Of a DNA stretch of 64,000 bases, positions 43,024 to 55,865 are shown piece by piece. Origin of the DNA: Triglochin maritima (lineage: Eukaryota > Streptophyta > Magnoliopsida > Alismatales > Juncaginaceae); NCBI GenBank assembly GCA_963682175.1, contig OY821792.1, forward strand, positions 1,067,501 to 1,131,500. The letters run 5' to 3'. Under the pieces are notes generated by a model that was not told the DNA's origin, made no database searches, and saw nothing but the letters and a program-made list of their open reading frames with translations. Every line of letters starts with the position of its first letter. Position 1 is the first letter of the stretch. The position numbers and the translations under genes were made by a program.

Positions 43024-45058
43024 ATGCACGTAAACAAAAGGTCAAAAATAAAACCCAGACAGCCATTTTCAGCGCTCCTACACCGTGAAGAGGAGAACAT
43101 TAAACTGGTTATTACAATCAATCGATTAATATTTGTAAATTTGTGTTTTGTAAAAATATATATAATTACACTTTTTGTGTTCGTTTAGGACACGTGGCAA
43201 TATAAGTTTCCACGTAACCTTAATCGCCACCTTCGCTTGGATCCTGATGATGGTCAATTACTGTATGGAATTATGTGCATGCAATTTCACCCGACCCAGC
43301 CTCTGATCCTGTTAGGCTTGGACTGCTTGGTTGGTGTGATTTTGTTTTAACAATTTCTACACGTTGCACAGTCCAGCCCACTAATTTTAACACTTATGTA
43401 TTATAGGCTGACAATGTGCCATCCTTCGCAAGTTGGAATTACGAAAAACCTGAGATTGAGGTTATCTACCAGTACCATTCCGTCGATAAGACAACGGATA
43501 TCATCCGGTTGGTTAGTTTTTTCGTTAGAATAATAACTATTTCACTATGATCTGATAAAAGAATTTAATTGATTTCTTTTGACTTTTTATTAGTACCAAC
43601 CCAGACACAGGTACCATGTACACCTACAGCAATAAAAGTGACATAGTTAAAAGTGTCTCACCAGACCTCTCTCAAACTGAAACTGTACTTAAGTTAAATC
43701 CTCTTGATGGCAAGGTTACAAACTTCAGCGAACTTTTATGTAAATTTATTTACGTTTTTCATGAAAATTAAAACACATGTTTATATTTCCTCAAATACAC
43801 CGATACCAATTTAGATACGTGCTTTAGAGTACAACTCCCACAGAAGGACATTGGTCTTTGCCAACGATACAGGAGTTCTGTACTTGTAAGTTTTTCAAAA
43901 TATTTCAAAATTTAAAACTATTCATTTTAGTAGTTATAATAATTCTCTTTTGATATCTATTAACAGAATAGATCCAAGGAGTCCTGGTCCATATCAAACA
44001 CGACTGATGGCCACACGAGGCATTGCCGTGGCAGGGTTACAATTTAACCCCCGCCTTCCAGACTTGTTCGTCACGAATGGAGACGGTCGTGACAACCTTG
44101 TAAGTTCAAACTTTTATATAAAAAAATTTCTTTTTTCTTTTGGGTTTTTAGCTGGAAATTATAAGGGTCGAACAAATTATAACCGTTAACTGGTCTTAAT
44201 AATAAAAGGCACGCAAGTCCAACCCACTAGGACTTAACTCTTATTTCTGTTTCCTCTGTTTCACTATCACCAATCTATCAAGCTGCTTCCAGTTTTTGTT
44301 TCTGACATGTATTGCTTCCTCAATTGCTTCTTTTATTTTCATTCCTACTGACTATAAGACAGATCACATCTTCTTACAAGCTAACTCCCCACTCCCTTGA
44401 TTCACAGGTGCGGATTTGGGACCTTCGACAATCATTGACCCAAGAATTGGGTATCAAACAGAAGTGCGTTCGAGTTTTAAAATACCCTGAATATATTCAT
44501 TCGGCACGCTTTTCCCCATTTTCCGGTGCCGAACTTCTCTTGTCCTGCAAGGCAGAACGTATGATCATATCCCATCTTGGATCCACCACCACCACAGAAG
44601 ATGTAGATGAGGAACCAAAAGCAAGGACGGATTTTATAATTCCGAACTTGCAAGGTCCCGCAGAATGGGACCCTCTTGTGAGCATCTCACATCTCATTCT
44701 GGTTCAAATTTGTATTTTTTCCCTACAACAATACACTATTACTACGGGATAACTCCCTAAGTTTCTTCTCAGGATCCCTCGGAACGTTTCATTGCAGCAG
44801 GAGGAGGCCTTGGAGGGATACGACTCATTGACACAAAATCACAATCCACAGTCTTTACTGTGGATCATTTTGCCCAGGCAGGAGGACCAGCAAGGGGGTT
44901 TCAGTTCAACCCAAGAGAAGACACATTCGCATCCTGGGACTACAGGTTTATCCTATAAACGTTTTAGGCTTAAATTTTAATTTTTGGCTATACTTTGTGC
45001 TTTACCTAATATTTTAATAACAAACAGCAGTTGTTTGACTTGGAACTCCAGAACTTGA
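43024..45058 (+). CDS. WD40-repeat protein resembling DDB2, nine coding exons, 374 aa
   Basis: Exons are 43024-43107, 43189-43329, 43407-43507, 43594-43714, 43815-43885, 43967-44099, 44408-44677, 44773-44945 and 45028-45058. All introns are GT-AG and the phases join, giving 374 codons and a TGA. WD40-type blades are visible: LYGIMCMQFHPTQPLIL, ALEYNSHRRTLVFANDTG, GLQFNPRLPDLFVTNG followed by DNLVRIWDLR, and HSARFSPFSGAELLLSC. The segments AEWDPLDPSERF and GVLYLIDPR match plant DDB2, the damage-recognition subunit of the UV-DDB/CUL4 complex in nucleotide excision repair. The N-terminal zinc-finger part of canonical plant DDB2 is absent, and blade spacing is shortened. An E2F site in the promoter suits a repair gene. 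It could instead be another DDB1-CUL4-associated WD40 protein. Confidence 0.72.
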
Positions 45059-46939
45059 CCTCGAGTTATTTGATGGGCTCTACAGGTTAGTGTTTTTATT
45101 CTTCTAAAGACGTGTTCAAGTAATAAAATACAGTGCTTTCACATGTTTTTAGGTTATCCTAAGTTTGATTATTTCTACTCTGGACATTTCAGACACTACT
45201 GTATACTCACCAAGATGTAAGATTTTCTAGAATCATAGCATTCCCTATAAAATTCACACCTTTGAAAAAACAATAGGATTAAGAGAAACCTTGGAACAAG
45301 GCGAAGAAGCCACCCAACAGACAGAACCTTATAGCAATGTTTCTTCAAATTAGAGGTTGAAGTTCCCAGTTGATTTCTCCTGCCACTCTTTTAGCCTCTA
45401 CTACATGCTTGAAATATGAATAAACTCAAATCTTACAATCCACATAACCTAAAGGTTATATTACTTTCGAAAAACAACAATTATGACATTGAAGAAAGAA
45501 TTTTGTGATTGGAAGTACAGACTAGCATAGAGTCAAAGGCCAGAAACAACACTACTTAAAAACAACAGAAAAATGAAATTTTCAATTCAAAGAAATGCAA
45601 AAAATGCATCAGGAGAAATTAACAACCCAAAGTAGAAAACTATTCAAAGTCAAAAGACATGCTTGATTTAGGAAATTGTGATCACCAGAGGATGATGCCT
45701 TTTTAAACAGAAAATGTAATCGAACCTAATCCAGGAAGAAAACCAAAATTCAAAGAGAATTGGAAACTTATGTTTGCATATTTCGCATGGCCTTGGTGGA
45801 TACTACAGGTGTTCTATATTTGTATAAGTTTTTCTGTTTATATCGATCTTCTTGATGGGTTTTTTAAAAAATCTTTTCTTCATCTTTATTGCGAAAGAAC
45901 ATATTGTTTGTTCAAGTTATTACTGGGCAAAGGTTATAGGCTTAAAGCTTAAACAATACCTCCAAAGTAATAAATTAGTTTCATTACTTGGATGGCAAAG
46001 TTAAGTAGAAGCAGTTGGAAGAGGAGTTCATGAAACTCAAGCTTGGATACCAAACTATTGTTTTGATAAAATTTTGCTACCCCTGACCCCTCTGACGACA
46101 TTTCATATTTCTGTCCTAAATATAGCAAACAGCCTAGTAAGACATGTTTAATGATACTAAAACATCATTTGAAAGTTTAGACCTCTAAAAAAACTAATAC
46201 CTTCAAAACTAGAATCTACACAACAATATTGTTCAAATGATGTTTCAGAAGTGACCATCTTTAAAGTGCAATTATAAAACAAACACGCATATAAGTAATA
46301 AGTGATAAATTCTTCTCTTTTTTGCGGACACTTACCACATTTTTGTATTCCTCATATAGAAAGTTGATCCTTGAAAGCTGGTAACAATCTATAGAGAAGG
46401 TTAAGGCTACCTGGCCTATGACGGAAAATCTCTCATGCAGCCTGTTTTGAAGGAGGAAAAAACATACAGACTATAAGAATCTTTTCTTGCCTTTTCCAGA
46501 CTATTGATTACAGCACAATTTGTTTTTGTTTTTTTTAAAATTACAGCACACCACAATATGTCTACCTTCAGTTCGTCTACCATCATCAATATGCAACAGT
46601 GGAGTGAAAATCTCTCATGCTGACTGTTCGGAAGGGGGAAATATGAAGACTATTATAAATTTTTCTTGGTGTTGCCAAACTATTGATTACAGCACATTTC
46701 GTATATTTTTGTAAAATTCTATAGCACAATTCATATTTCATACCTTCAGTTCTGACAGTTCATCCCTTTGAATGAAGTGCTGCCGGTCGCCACGAATTCT
46801 GCATAAGAAATTAATTGCACTCAGCTCTTTAATCTCAGCATACCAAATATTTTGGGAGTCTAGCATAGAAGTTTAGTTGCATCAAACATACAGAATAGCC
46901 TCTAGAGCATGAAGTTCACACTTAACTTTCATGTATGGG
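45059..46939. other. Region downstream of the DDB2-like gene
   Basis: AT-rich. Near-duplicate segments containing GACTATTGATTACAGCACA occur at about 46500 and 46678. No gene recognised. Confidence 0.4.
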
Positions 46940-47446
46940 CTAGTTTAAGATTTCAACTTGAAACAAAACCCTGGATTTAAATTGCAACTTATGCATCCAT
47001 GACTTCTTGGTGTAGTAAATGTCTAGGGTTGCACATTGGTCGGGTTGGGTCGAGTTTGTGCCAGACCTATCCGAAATTTTTGGGTTGGACTCGAATTTGT
47101 CGTTATACACCATCGTTATACAACCGGTTCTGACGGTTCTGGGTAAACGGATAAATAAAAAAGCTGGAAAAATAATAATAAAAAGCTGGAGCCTCCCGAA
47201 GCGGTTGGAGGAGAAGGATCTCGTGGAAGCGGAAGAGGAGTCGTCGTCGATAGCATCGGATGAATCCAGAAAGGCGTCGATGGCGGAGTAGACTTTGGCT
47301 TTGAGGGTGACGGGGAGATCTCGGACAGCACGAACGGGATGGCTTCGGCCTCCTTCTTCAAGCTGGATCCGAATTTCGACGAGATCGCGGCGACAGGTTT
47401 GGATGACGGACTTCGATGTGGTGGCCAAGGACTTGATGAAACCCAT
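46940..47446 (-). other. Unrecognised minus-strand open frame
   Basis: A 168-codon frame starts MGFIKSLATTSKSV. The first 85 or so codons have gene-like composition, while the remainder is hydrophobic read-through into AT-rich sequence, so an intron or frame change may follow FGRL. Another frame over the same bases (47466-47116) also looks partly coding, which suggests small frameshifts. I do not recognise a domain. It may be a decayed gene fragment. Confidence 0.25.
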
Positions 47447-47835
47447 GAAAATTGTTGGTTGGTCATGGTGGGGGGTGGTGGTAATAGATTGGGAGAGGGT
47501 TGGGGTTGGAAGAAGAAGAAAGGGATAATCCTTTCTCTCTTTTTGCTGTGCTTTGCTTTGCTTGGGTTGGCGTGAGTGTTGGGGTTAGGGCATCTGAAAG
47601 TTTGGTTTGGGCTGGCTTCATGGGTTGGGCCTTTGTTTGTTTGGGTTTGATTGTTTATTTGGGTTTGACAACGAACATGATCCGGATTGGATGTGAGTTG
47701 CTTAATTTATTCTTGTATTTCTAAATTTATGTTTGAACTTTGAAGTTTCAACTATATATGTTTTAATGTTTTATAATTGTATATTGTGTTTTCTAAATTT
47801 TACTATATGTCTATATTATTCTGAAAATTTATAAA

Positions 47836-47865
47836 TATATATATATATATATATTATATTTAATT
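47836..47865. repeat. (AT)n microsatellite
   Basis: A run of about ten AT units in AT-rich sequence. Confidence 0.9.
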
Positions 47866-47879
47866 ATTTATGACGTCAC

Positions 47880-49680
47880 CGGTTCGACCCCGGTTGAACC
47901 TTTGAACCTTTGAGAATTCCGGTTCGATGTCCGGTTCGGTTCTGAAAATCATGCATTAAACCTCACAGGAACCAGAACAGAATCCTAAAGCCAAACTAAC
48001 ATGTAAAGCGAAATCATGCGATCCTATCTCATAAACATATGACGTTAACTTACCTACATACAGGAGCAGAAACAAAAAGAAAGAGAAGAGCAGGATGAGT
48101 AGAATTCGGTAGCAAAATTAAAACAACACGAAGCTCTCTTATATAGATCATACATATTTTAGAACCAAGATTTGCATCAACAGCAAGTATAGTGAGGTAG
48201 TGGTACAAGTAATTTGTATAATAAATAAATTGTCTTTCGGAATTTATTACTTGGTTGGCTTTTGTAATTTCTGCTACTTGGCTGTTTGCTCCAGCACATG
48301 GGTGGAAGTGGCGGTGGTCGTGTAAGGGTGTTGTTGCAGTTGGAGTGGTGGCAAAGAGAAGCGCTCACGGTGGAGTTGCCCTTCCTGATGTCTTTGAGAA
48401 CTCGTAGCGCGGCCACTGTGCTCTTCATGTACACACCCTCCATGTACTTTATCTTGTCCAGGTCGGGAATTGAGGCCGGAAAAGAAGGTGGGAAATCTCA
48501 ACCCCTTCGCAACACACCCTCGCTTGCACAGTTCACCGATTACACTTCAAGTCCAAACAGAGAGGAAAGGGTTTGGAGAGGAGTTCGTGCAAGAGGAGGC
48601 GGGGTCAACGGAGAGGAGTGCGTGCGTGAGGAGGCGAGGGTTTGGAGAGGAAAGGGTTTGGGTTAGGATTTTAGACCTGTAAATCAGTCGGGTACGGGAC
48701 GAGTATGCCCTCACCCATATTTGTACCCGTCCAAATTAATGGGTACGGGTATATACCTGTACCCAATATTGGTCTACCCGTACCCGTGTCGTATCCACTT
48801 GGTTAGCGGGTACGGAGTCGGTAAACGGGTAACTTATTCAAGATATCTTATAAAAGTCAGAAAAATTAAAAATCACTCAAACACAAAAACGAAACACAAA
48901 ACTGAAAATCACACACTCTCCCGAACACATTGAACAATCAAAATCGCAACCAAGCATGTTAGGACCACAACTTATTCATCATGTTAGGAATCAAAGTATC
49001 AAACATATCAGCATCATTTTGGATATATGTCTCAAAATTACGGAGATGATGCTGGTTTTAGGAAGAAAATAAGAATTGAGATATCACATTCACTATGTAG
49101 ACATTTCTTTTCACAATTACACAGTACAAATTTATAATGAAAATGCAACAAGGCCTTTTCCTATTTAAATACATCTCCAAACTTTAACTTATTCATTATG
49201 TTAGGACCACAACTTTGACAAATAAAATAAAATGCAGCAAACGATGGAGCTCACCAAACAAACTCCCAAGTCCCAACTTTCACAAACCAACAAACCAGTG
49301 AGAGAAAAGAGCTTAGATCCAAATCAAAACAAAATTCCAAATCAAAACTAGCAACCACAAAATTCAAATCAAAACAAAAAAAGAAAAGATGGAGCTCACC
49401 AGCCAGGAAGGGAAGCATAGACCAGGGAGCGGTTGCTTGGTGATGGAAGATGCGACAGGACTCAGGAGGCGAGGAGACGGAGTATTCCGAGGAGGTGAGG
49501 TTGCAACGGCGAGGAGGGGACACAGGCGGCGAGACTCTGGTGGAAGAGGTTTGGGAGTCGGAGGGTAAGGGAAATATAGTCAGATTTGGGCTTTCTGATT
49601 TGTCTTTTGCATATGTAGTTATTAAGTCCTTAATATATATATATATAATATGTTATATATTGTTAACGGATTGATATGTA
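47880..49680. other. Unresolved region with short open frames
   Basis: It has CCGGTTCGA-type repeats (47880-47945), GGGTACGGG-type repeats (48690-48835) that recall hAT subterminal motifs, and minus-strand frames at 48177-48443 and 49251-49523. The latter reaches a GTGAGC donor after FLAG, but no product is recognised. The sequence AAACGGGTAACTTATTCAA is shared between about 48833 and 51641. Confidence 0.3.
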
Positions 49681-50893
49681 TTAGTTATTAAGATGGGATT
49701 TAAGATGGGATTTAAGATCCACAATCCCATCAACAAAATGCCCCACCTATACATTTTTGTCTAAAGTTTTATAAAAGAATTTATAATGATGTAATATTTC
49801 TAGGTGCATTGTAGTTATCAATAATTTCAAGAAATGAGATCTATATCATGGTCACTTCAACCATACTAGAACAAATTTCTCGGGATAACAAAAAAAGAAT
49901 TGAGAATGATATTCAGAATTATCGATTAGTTTCTTCGACATCACAATAGCCCAATCCAATATTGAAATAATTAAAATATATTAAGGGGAAAATAAAACAC
50001 TCAGGAAATAACACAAGCTTCGCAATAAAGAGACTTGACCTGTATCATAAACAGATATGGGTCATAGAATAATACATATTGGTACAAATAATGTCATAAC
50101 TATATGTACCGCAAAGAAGTGAAATTATGGATCTAAATTACCCCCACAGACATGATGATTATCTTAATCACATAATCAAATTAAAATAATTCTTACCCAA
50201 GAATCATCACCAAGTAATTACCCCTTCACTTATAAATCAAATGTCTTAGCTCCCACAATGTCACCGATTCATTCTCCCTCTTCTCGCCTCTTCTTAGCCC
50301 TAGTTATTGTTATTACAAACAAGAACAAATGTCTTTGAGGGTCACTTAAGATTGAGCCCCCCACCCCACACTAGTTGGTACCAATTTGGTTGGATCAAGT
50401 TGAATTTTCCTAATTTAAAGTTATTTTTTCCATTAAATTTCCCTTATCGAGAGGAACCATTACCCTCGGAAATATTTAAGCTCGTGATGGTTACATCTGA
50501 ATTCTGACCCCCTGATTACTTCTGTCAATCCAAATCTCTTGCCATTAGAATCTCCTCCTATGAAAATTAAGTTCCGACGTACTCTTGTTTCGCTTGAAAA
50601 AAGAATATCCACGTGCATAAACTATACGCAAGGCAAAGAATATTTATAAACCAATCACTTTCAGTGTAATGCTTCTTGCAGAAGGTAGAAATCAAAGGAA
50701 TTTCTCAAAAAGAAAGATCTTATGAAGTACCTAACCTTAAAGCCGAGTGCCAAGTGCCAACCCACACATGAGCCCAAACCCAAGACCAATTAAAATGCTC
50801 TCTAAGATTCGAAATTGGAGACGAGCCCTTGAGGTCGCACTTCTCCATGTGTATGCATGATCTTAAAGCCATCCCGTACGTGGACAAACCTGA
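49681..50893. other. AT-rich spacer
   Basis: No gene or element recognised. Confidence 0.4.
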
Positions 50894-50901
50894 CACCATA
50901 T

Positions 50902-51224
50902 CAGGCCCGGCCCAATAGCAGGAGCAGGGTGAGCTCCTGCTCCGGGCCTCATTCCGGGCCTCATTTTGAGGGGCCTCAAAACAAAAAAAAATTATGTACA
51001 TGGGCTTATTGGGTTGCAAATAAAATTAGTGTTAACACATAAATAACACATAAACATTGATAAATTTGTCTCAAATATTGCTAGGAGGACAAAAAAATTC
51101 AATTAATATTGCATTAAGTTAGTGAAATTTTTATTATTTAAACTAGGAGGATAATTTTTTTCAAATTTAGGAGCCTCGTTGTTGATTTTCGCACAGGACC
51201 TCAAAAATTTCCGAGACGGTCCTG
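50902..51224. mobile_element. hAT-type MITE with 8 bp target duplication
   Basis: Ends CAGGCCCGG and (reversed) CAGGACCGT form the inverted termini, and the exact 8 bp repeat CACCATAT lies at 50894-50901 and 51225-51232. It is 323 bp and non-coding. A short hairpin GGAGCAGG...CCTGCTCC (about 50930-50941) sits near the left end. Confidence 0.85.
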
Positions 51225-51541
51225 CACCATATCAATTATATATCATCCAAATTCCACATGCAGATGGAGATCCAACTCACCCATCCATGGATCATATGAG
51301 TAAGACCAAAAACACAACATATCCAAAAACAGCGCCACATCGGGAAAGGAGACGCAATTGGAGAGCCCATCGGGGGAAAGGAGGTAGATGTGGGCAAGGA
51401 AGGAAGGTTTAGAGATGGGAGTGGTCATCCTATTAGACGGATTTGCCCTTGCCTTCTGGGAGATTTACGAGCTTTTTGTGTTTCGATTGCCCAAGACAGG
51501 ATAGTGATCGAAGGGTTACTCGGTCTGTTAGACCACCGTTA

Positions 51542-51880
51542 GCCGCGCTCGGGTACTTCCCGGGCGCTCTGTTTTCTCTCTCAGCCACATCAGTTTTTTT
51601 CTCTGCCACGTCAGCACAAACCGACGTAGTATTCTGGGTTTAAACGGGTAACTTATTCAACATATGTTTTTTGAAAAAAACGATTTAAATAATTTTTAAA
51701 ATAATTATTAACATATTTAAATATATTTTTATATTAAAAAAATCAGTATCCAATGGGGGAGGCACGTGCCCCCCACCCACCCCTGAACCCGCCCGATTTT
51801 CCACCCGGGCGGTGGATGTGGCAATAGTTTTGGTGATGTGTCGAGCGGTTGGTTCATCCGCTCGACCGATAAGAGTGCTC
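51542..51880. mobile_element. Harbinger-like MITE, copy 2
   Basis: TTA flanks lie at 51539-51541 and 51881-51883. It shares with copy 1 (39740) the left block with CAGCCAC(A/G)TCAGTTT and GCCACGTCAG, a GGGGGxxxCGTGxCCCCC hairpin in the middle, and the right end AAGxGTGCTC. Confidence 0.6.
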
Positions 51881-51883
51881 TTA

Positions 51884-52510
51884 GTGTCGCTTAAAAATCA
51901 GCCTGAAACGATATTACTCGTGTGAGTCGTGTCCAAGTCCAAGGCACCCGCCTGGGCACCCGGCGTGGTTACCCTCCTCCGGTTGTATTTTTTAATAAAA
52001 TTTTCGAAGATTAATTTTTATTATTAATGTTAATAGTTAATTAATCTAAATAGTTATTGTTAATTTAATATGCATTTTAGTTTAATTTGAAAATGTAATT
52101 TTTTTAAATGTAATATTGTTTAAATTAATTAAATTTTAAAATTAAATATGTAATTTTCTTCAAATACTAATTTCCAAATTTAAATCCAAAAGTAATACAT
52201 TGCCTTAGAAAATATTACATTACATTACAAAATACCAAAAATTACGAAATACAAATAAAATACGTAGTGTCTATAAACAACAAAATACAATAAAAGAAGC
52301 TACTCATAACCATTGGATTCCGCCCAATCCATGAGTTTCACTATCATTTTCTTATCATGCTCCATATGGTTTCCTTTTTTCAGCAAAGAGGCGAGCAATT
52401 CAAACTTTGTTTTTTCGAGATGCAATAGAAACTTCCGCTCTGCTCGTTTTTCAGACATCTTCAAGTCATCTTCTCTAACTTTGACGTAGTATTCAATTTA
52501 AGCATAAAGT
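51884..52510. other. AT-rich 3' part of the Harbinger-like region
   Basis: AT-rich sequence between the MITE and the ORF1-like pseudogene. Short GGGCACCCGG-type motifs near 51950 resemble those in MITE copy 1. Confidence 0.35.
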
Positions 52511-54937
52511 TCATATACACGGGGGGCCTCTGACGAGTTCTGACATCATTTCCTCCTGTATTGGTGTTGAGTAGCATGTACAATCATCAATGCCTTTTCT
52601 TTTCCCGACGCTCCCTGTTTGGCGACTATCTTCAACTTCTATCTCCATGAATGCGACATGTTCGTCGCATGCAACACTCATCGCAATAGCTACGAAGATA
52701 ACAAACTCCCATTTTGGGGTATCTGTGCAACATGACCCAAGCATCAAAGTGAAGAATTTGGATCTATGAGTTCGCTCGCGTGAGCATGCTGGACAACATC
52801 GTCGTCGGTGTCGCTTTGTTTCCTCATCGAAGCAACTGACCCACTTGGTGACAGACGATGCAATCCTCCTCCACCGTCCCTTTGATGATTCCCCATTCCG
52901 CATGGGTAGGTTCGTGTTGCTTTCGAAAGGCTTGTCGAAAGCACGTTTAACTCTGGTCCATAACGATCGAGCTCTTTGGTTTGTCCCAACCACCTCATTG
53001 TAACTTACTTGCATATATGCCGAGATGATTCTCTCGTCCTCTGTTGTGGACCACGTCTTTGGCTTGTTGGTTGGCAGTTTGTCGTGGTTGTTGATTGTTG
53101 AAAGGGTCAACTTCATCCTCATCGTTGGCATCTTGTGTAGTGTCCGTGTAACATCCTTGAAACAACGGAAAAATTTAAAACTTTTAAACATACAATCAAT
53201 ACGAGGATATTACACAAAACACCAGCTGCACCAATATATATAATATATCTAAGTATTTCAAAAGTGTGATTACATCAAAAGATATCAACTAAAAATGTAC
53301 AAGTAATCACTACAACCTCCAAATAGGAAAAGGCAAGATCTAGCCCCATATGTGCTCCTCCACAGGCACCACCTCCTAATGCCGCTCACGGCTTGAAATG
53401 CAAACATAAAACTATACCCGAGTTTCCGAGAAGGGAACCTCGTATGCCTAACCCCTAACACATAAATGAATTAGACAATAACAATCATGGAATGATACAA
53501 CATGAAAAAGATACAAATATCATCGTCGATACTGGGCTTTAGGAATCTCTCTCCCAACAATAACAGACACAAACCACAACAGGGCTCTAGGGTCCTCTCA
53601 CTCATCCCCCACAACATACGTGCACACAAGGCACCTCTGCCGGAAAATCGCCGGCAAACAACCACATGCACACCAAAAATCGCCGGCCAACAATCACATG
53701 CACACCAGGCACTACAATTGGAAAATCTCCGGCCAACAAACACCCCGCCTCACAAGGACGGTTGCTCCCTCAAAAGAGCCACAACACGCTCCGTAGAGCC
53801 ACCACACACCATTGATCGCTATCAGGCCGGGTTGTCCTTTCCATTGCCCCTGAAGGATCGGTGAACTCGTTGCCCTCAAAGCTAATCACAAACCACCACA
53901 ACACATAAGAGGGCAAAAATGATTGATCGAACAAAGAGTATCGGTCGACCGACTCCCTCAAGAAACTAGCATCGTTCAACCGTCACCCAGCCGGTCGAAC
54001 GAAACAACATACAAACGGTCTAACCAACAATCATGGGTGGTCGACCGTTTAGATGGTCAACTCCCAGGTTCGACTAACAAAACGACCAATTGGTCGAACA
54101 AATGGTCACAGGAGGTTGACCATTTTTAAGGTCTACGCCCCAAACATTATTAATAATAAATATCCCAACGGTCGAACGACAAAGGCGACCCGGTCGACCG
54201 AAATATAACAGGGACTTCACATTTCCTCAAAGTCCAAGACCGGTCAAACAAGGTGCGCACCAGTCGAACAAACTTTAAGTTAACTTAAGTGACCGGTCTA
54301 ACTAGAGTCAAGAGAGGTCGACTGTTTGGATTGTCCACGCTCTATCCAGACCAGTCCATAAATCATCGGTCGAACAATCATTAGGCGTTTGACCGTTTAC
54401 AATGTCTAGGCCCCAACCGACTTAGCTACAGGTACAATCGATCGAACAGATCAAAAGGGAACTCGATTGTTTAGAAGTTCTACGCTTGAACCGACTTACC
54501 AACGGTTAACCGGTTGAACAGCAAAGGGGACCCTCATTCGACCAAAAACTTTCAGAGCTTGCCTACTATGCTTGATCGGAAGGGTTGCCTCTTATATACC
54601 CTTACCTTTTCTTCCACCAATCACAACCCAATACCTCACTCAACCAATCCAATCCTTCCCTAACCCCCATGAGCCACCTAAACACAACTAACACCTAAAC
54701 AAGGATTAGGATATCACAGTCTGCTACATTCACACTACTTTCTCCTCTTAAGTACCACCAGTATTGGTGATATTGGTTTTGGTTTTTGTTGGTCTTTGGT
54801 TGGTGTTGCTGGTATGGTTGGAATCCTTTGTATTGGTCATATGGTGCGTATTGGGAAAATGGATATCCTTTGGGAAAGAGTGGATGTGGGTTGGCTCGTG
54901 GAAGACGTGGGGAACAATTGTGATCTGGAGAAGACAT
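52511..54937 (-). pseudogene. Harbinger ORF1-like (Myb/SANT-like) gene split by a solo LTR
   Basis: On the minus strand the gene starts at the ATG at 54937 (MSSPDHNC, then a Tyr/Gln-rich stretch) and is cut at 54719 by an LTR. After the LTR (53146 downward) the reading frame resumes as DANDEDEVDPFNN once the duplicated bases are discounted. A frame change then leads to WSTTEDERIISAYM, VVGTNQRARSLWTRVKRAF, GRWRRIASSVTKWVSCFDE and TPKWEF, a pattern matching the Myb/SANT-like ORF1 proteins of PIF/Harbinger transposons, which help the transposase bind DNA. A further frame change lies near 52790. Part of a transposon, or a decayed domesticated copy. Confidence 0.7.
53147..54718. mobile_element. 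Solo LTR inserted in the Harbinger ORF1-like gene
   Basis: It starts TGTAACATCC and ends GGATATCACA. The flanking 5 bp repeats GTCCG (53142-53146) and GTCTG (54719-54723) differ at one base, and removing the LTR plus one repeat restores a continuous reading frame across the site. About 53930-54540 is an array of GGTCGACCG / GGTCGAACA motifs. No coding region. Confidence 0.75.
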
Positions 54938-54952
54938 TATAAGGTTGCTGAT

Positions 54953-55865
54953 TGATGTGTTCGTTTTAAATACCGCAAGTGCACGACATCGGTGAAGACG
55001 TGGCAAATACGAGTCCATCCACAAGGTGGTGTGTCGATTCTGGTTTGTTCGAAGGCCAAATGGGAAAAAATGAGAAGAAATTGATTAAACTAAACTAAAC
55101 TAAACTAAACTACGCTAAACTACCACAAAACAAACAAGAAGATGAAAGCACGAGACGAAATAAAACTAAATTAAGTGACTAATAGAAGCAAACTGGAAAT
55201 CAGGAATGGATACCCCTAAGAGGTGGAGTGTGTGTACACATGAAATAAGTGATTATGAATGCAATCAATAGAGCACAAGTGTAGGTAGTGTTGTTATGCA
55301 TAAGAAGTACCTCATGGAAAGACCTATCATCAATATGAGCATGAACAAGTTTGTTATTAAGAATCTAAACAAGCATGGAATGTACCTAAAGATTATGGAA
55401 GAAACCATCAAGTTAAGTATGTTCTTTAATTCAAACAAGCATTACTCACCTTTCTCACATAAAACAACATATAGCATTCATTTCATTCTACATGACATGT
55501 ATAAACATCAACTCCACCCCCAAAGGGGGATGGAACTACTCACACATTATTAATCTAACATTCATATTAAGGAAAAGAAACATGCTAACTAATTCTATGA
55601 AGATTAAAACAAACAAAGTTAACTAAGCATGCAAGAATTAAACAACAAGAAACTAACAAAATATTCTTTATTGCTCACTCACATTACAAGTAGTATTTCT
55701 CCACTAGAGTTTTTCTTCGAGGCTTTACTCCAAGTAGAGAGAATGACCACCAAGAGAGGAGATGTTTACAAGGGAGGAGGAAGAGTTCTATTTATAGTCA
55801 TAGAAAAAGGTAATCTGAGAGAAAAGATATAAGAGACAAATATATGCATGATATGATGCCAGTCA
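54953..55865 (-). repeat. 3' LTR of the gypsy element
   Basis: It starts TGATGTGTTCG on the plus strand and ends ATGATGCCAGTCA. It contains an AAACT pentamer run (55083-55115) and a minus-strand TATA-like CTATAAATAGAA near 55788-55799. Confidence 0.7.

Noticed and set aside
48177..48501. Possible gene on the minus strand (MEGVYMKSTVAALRVLKDI)
   Set aside because: It looks partly protein-like but upstream frames and splice sites do not join and I recognise no family.
49251..49523. First exon of a minus-strand gene ending at GTGAGC
   Set aside because: The frame has no recognised motif and no continuing exon could be found.
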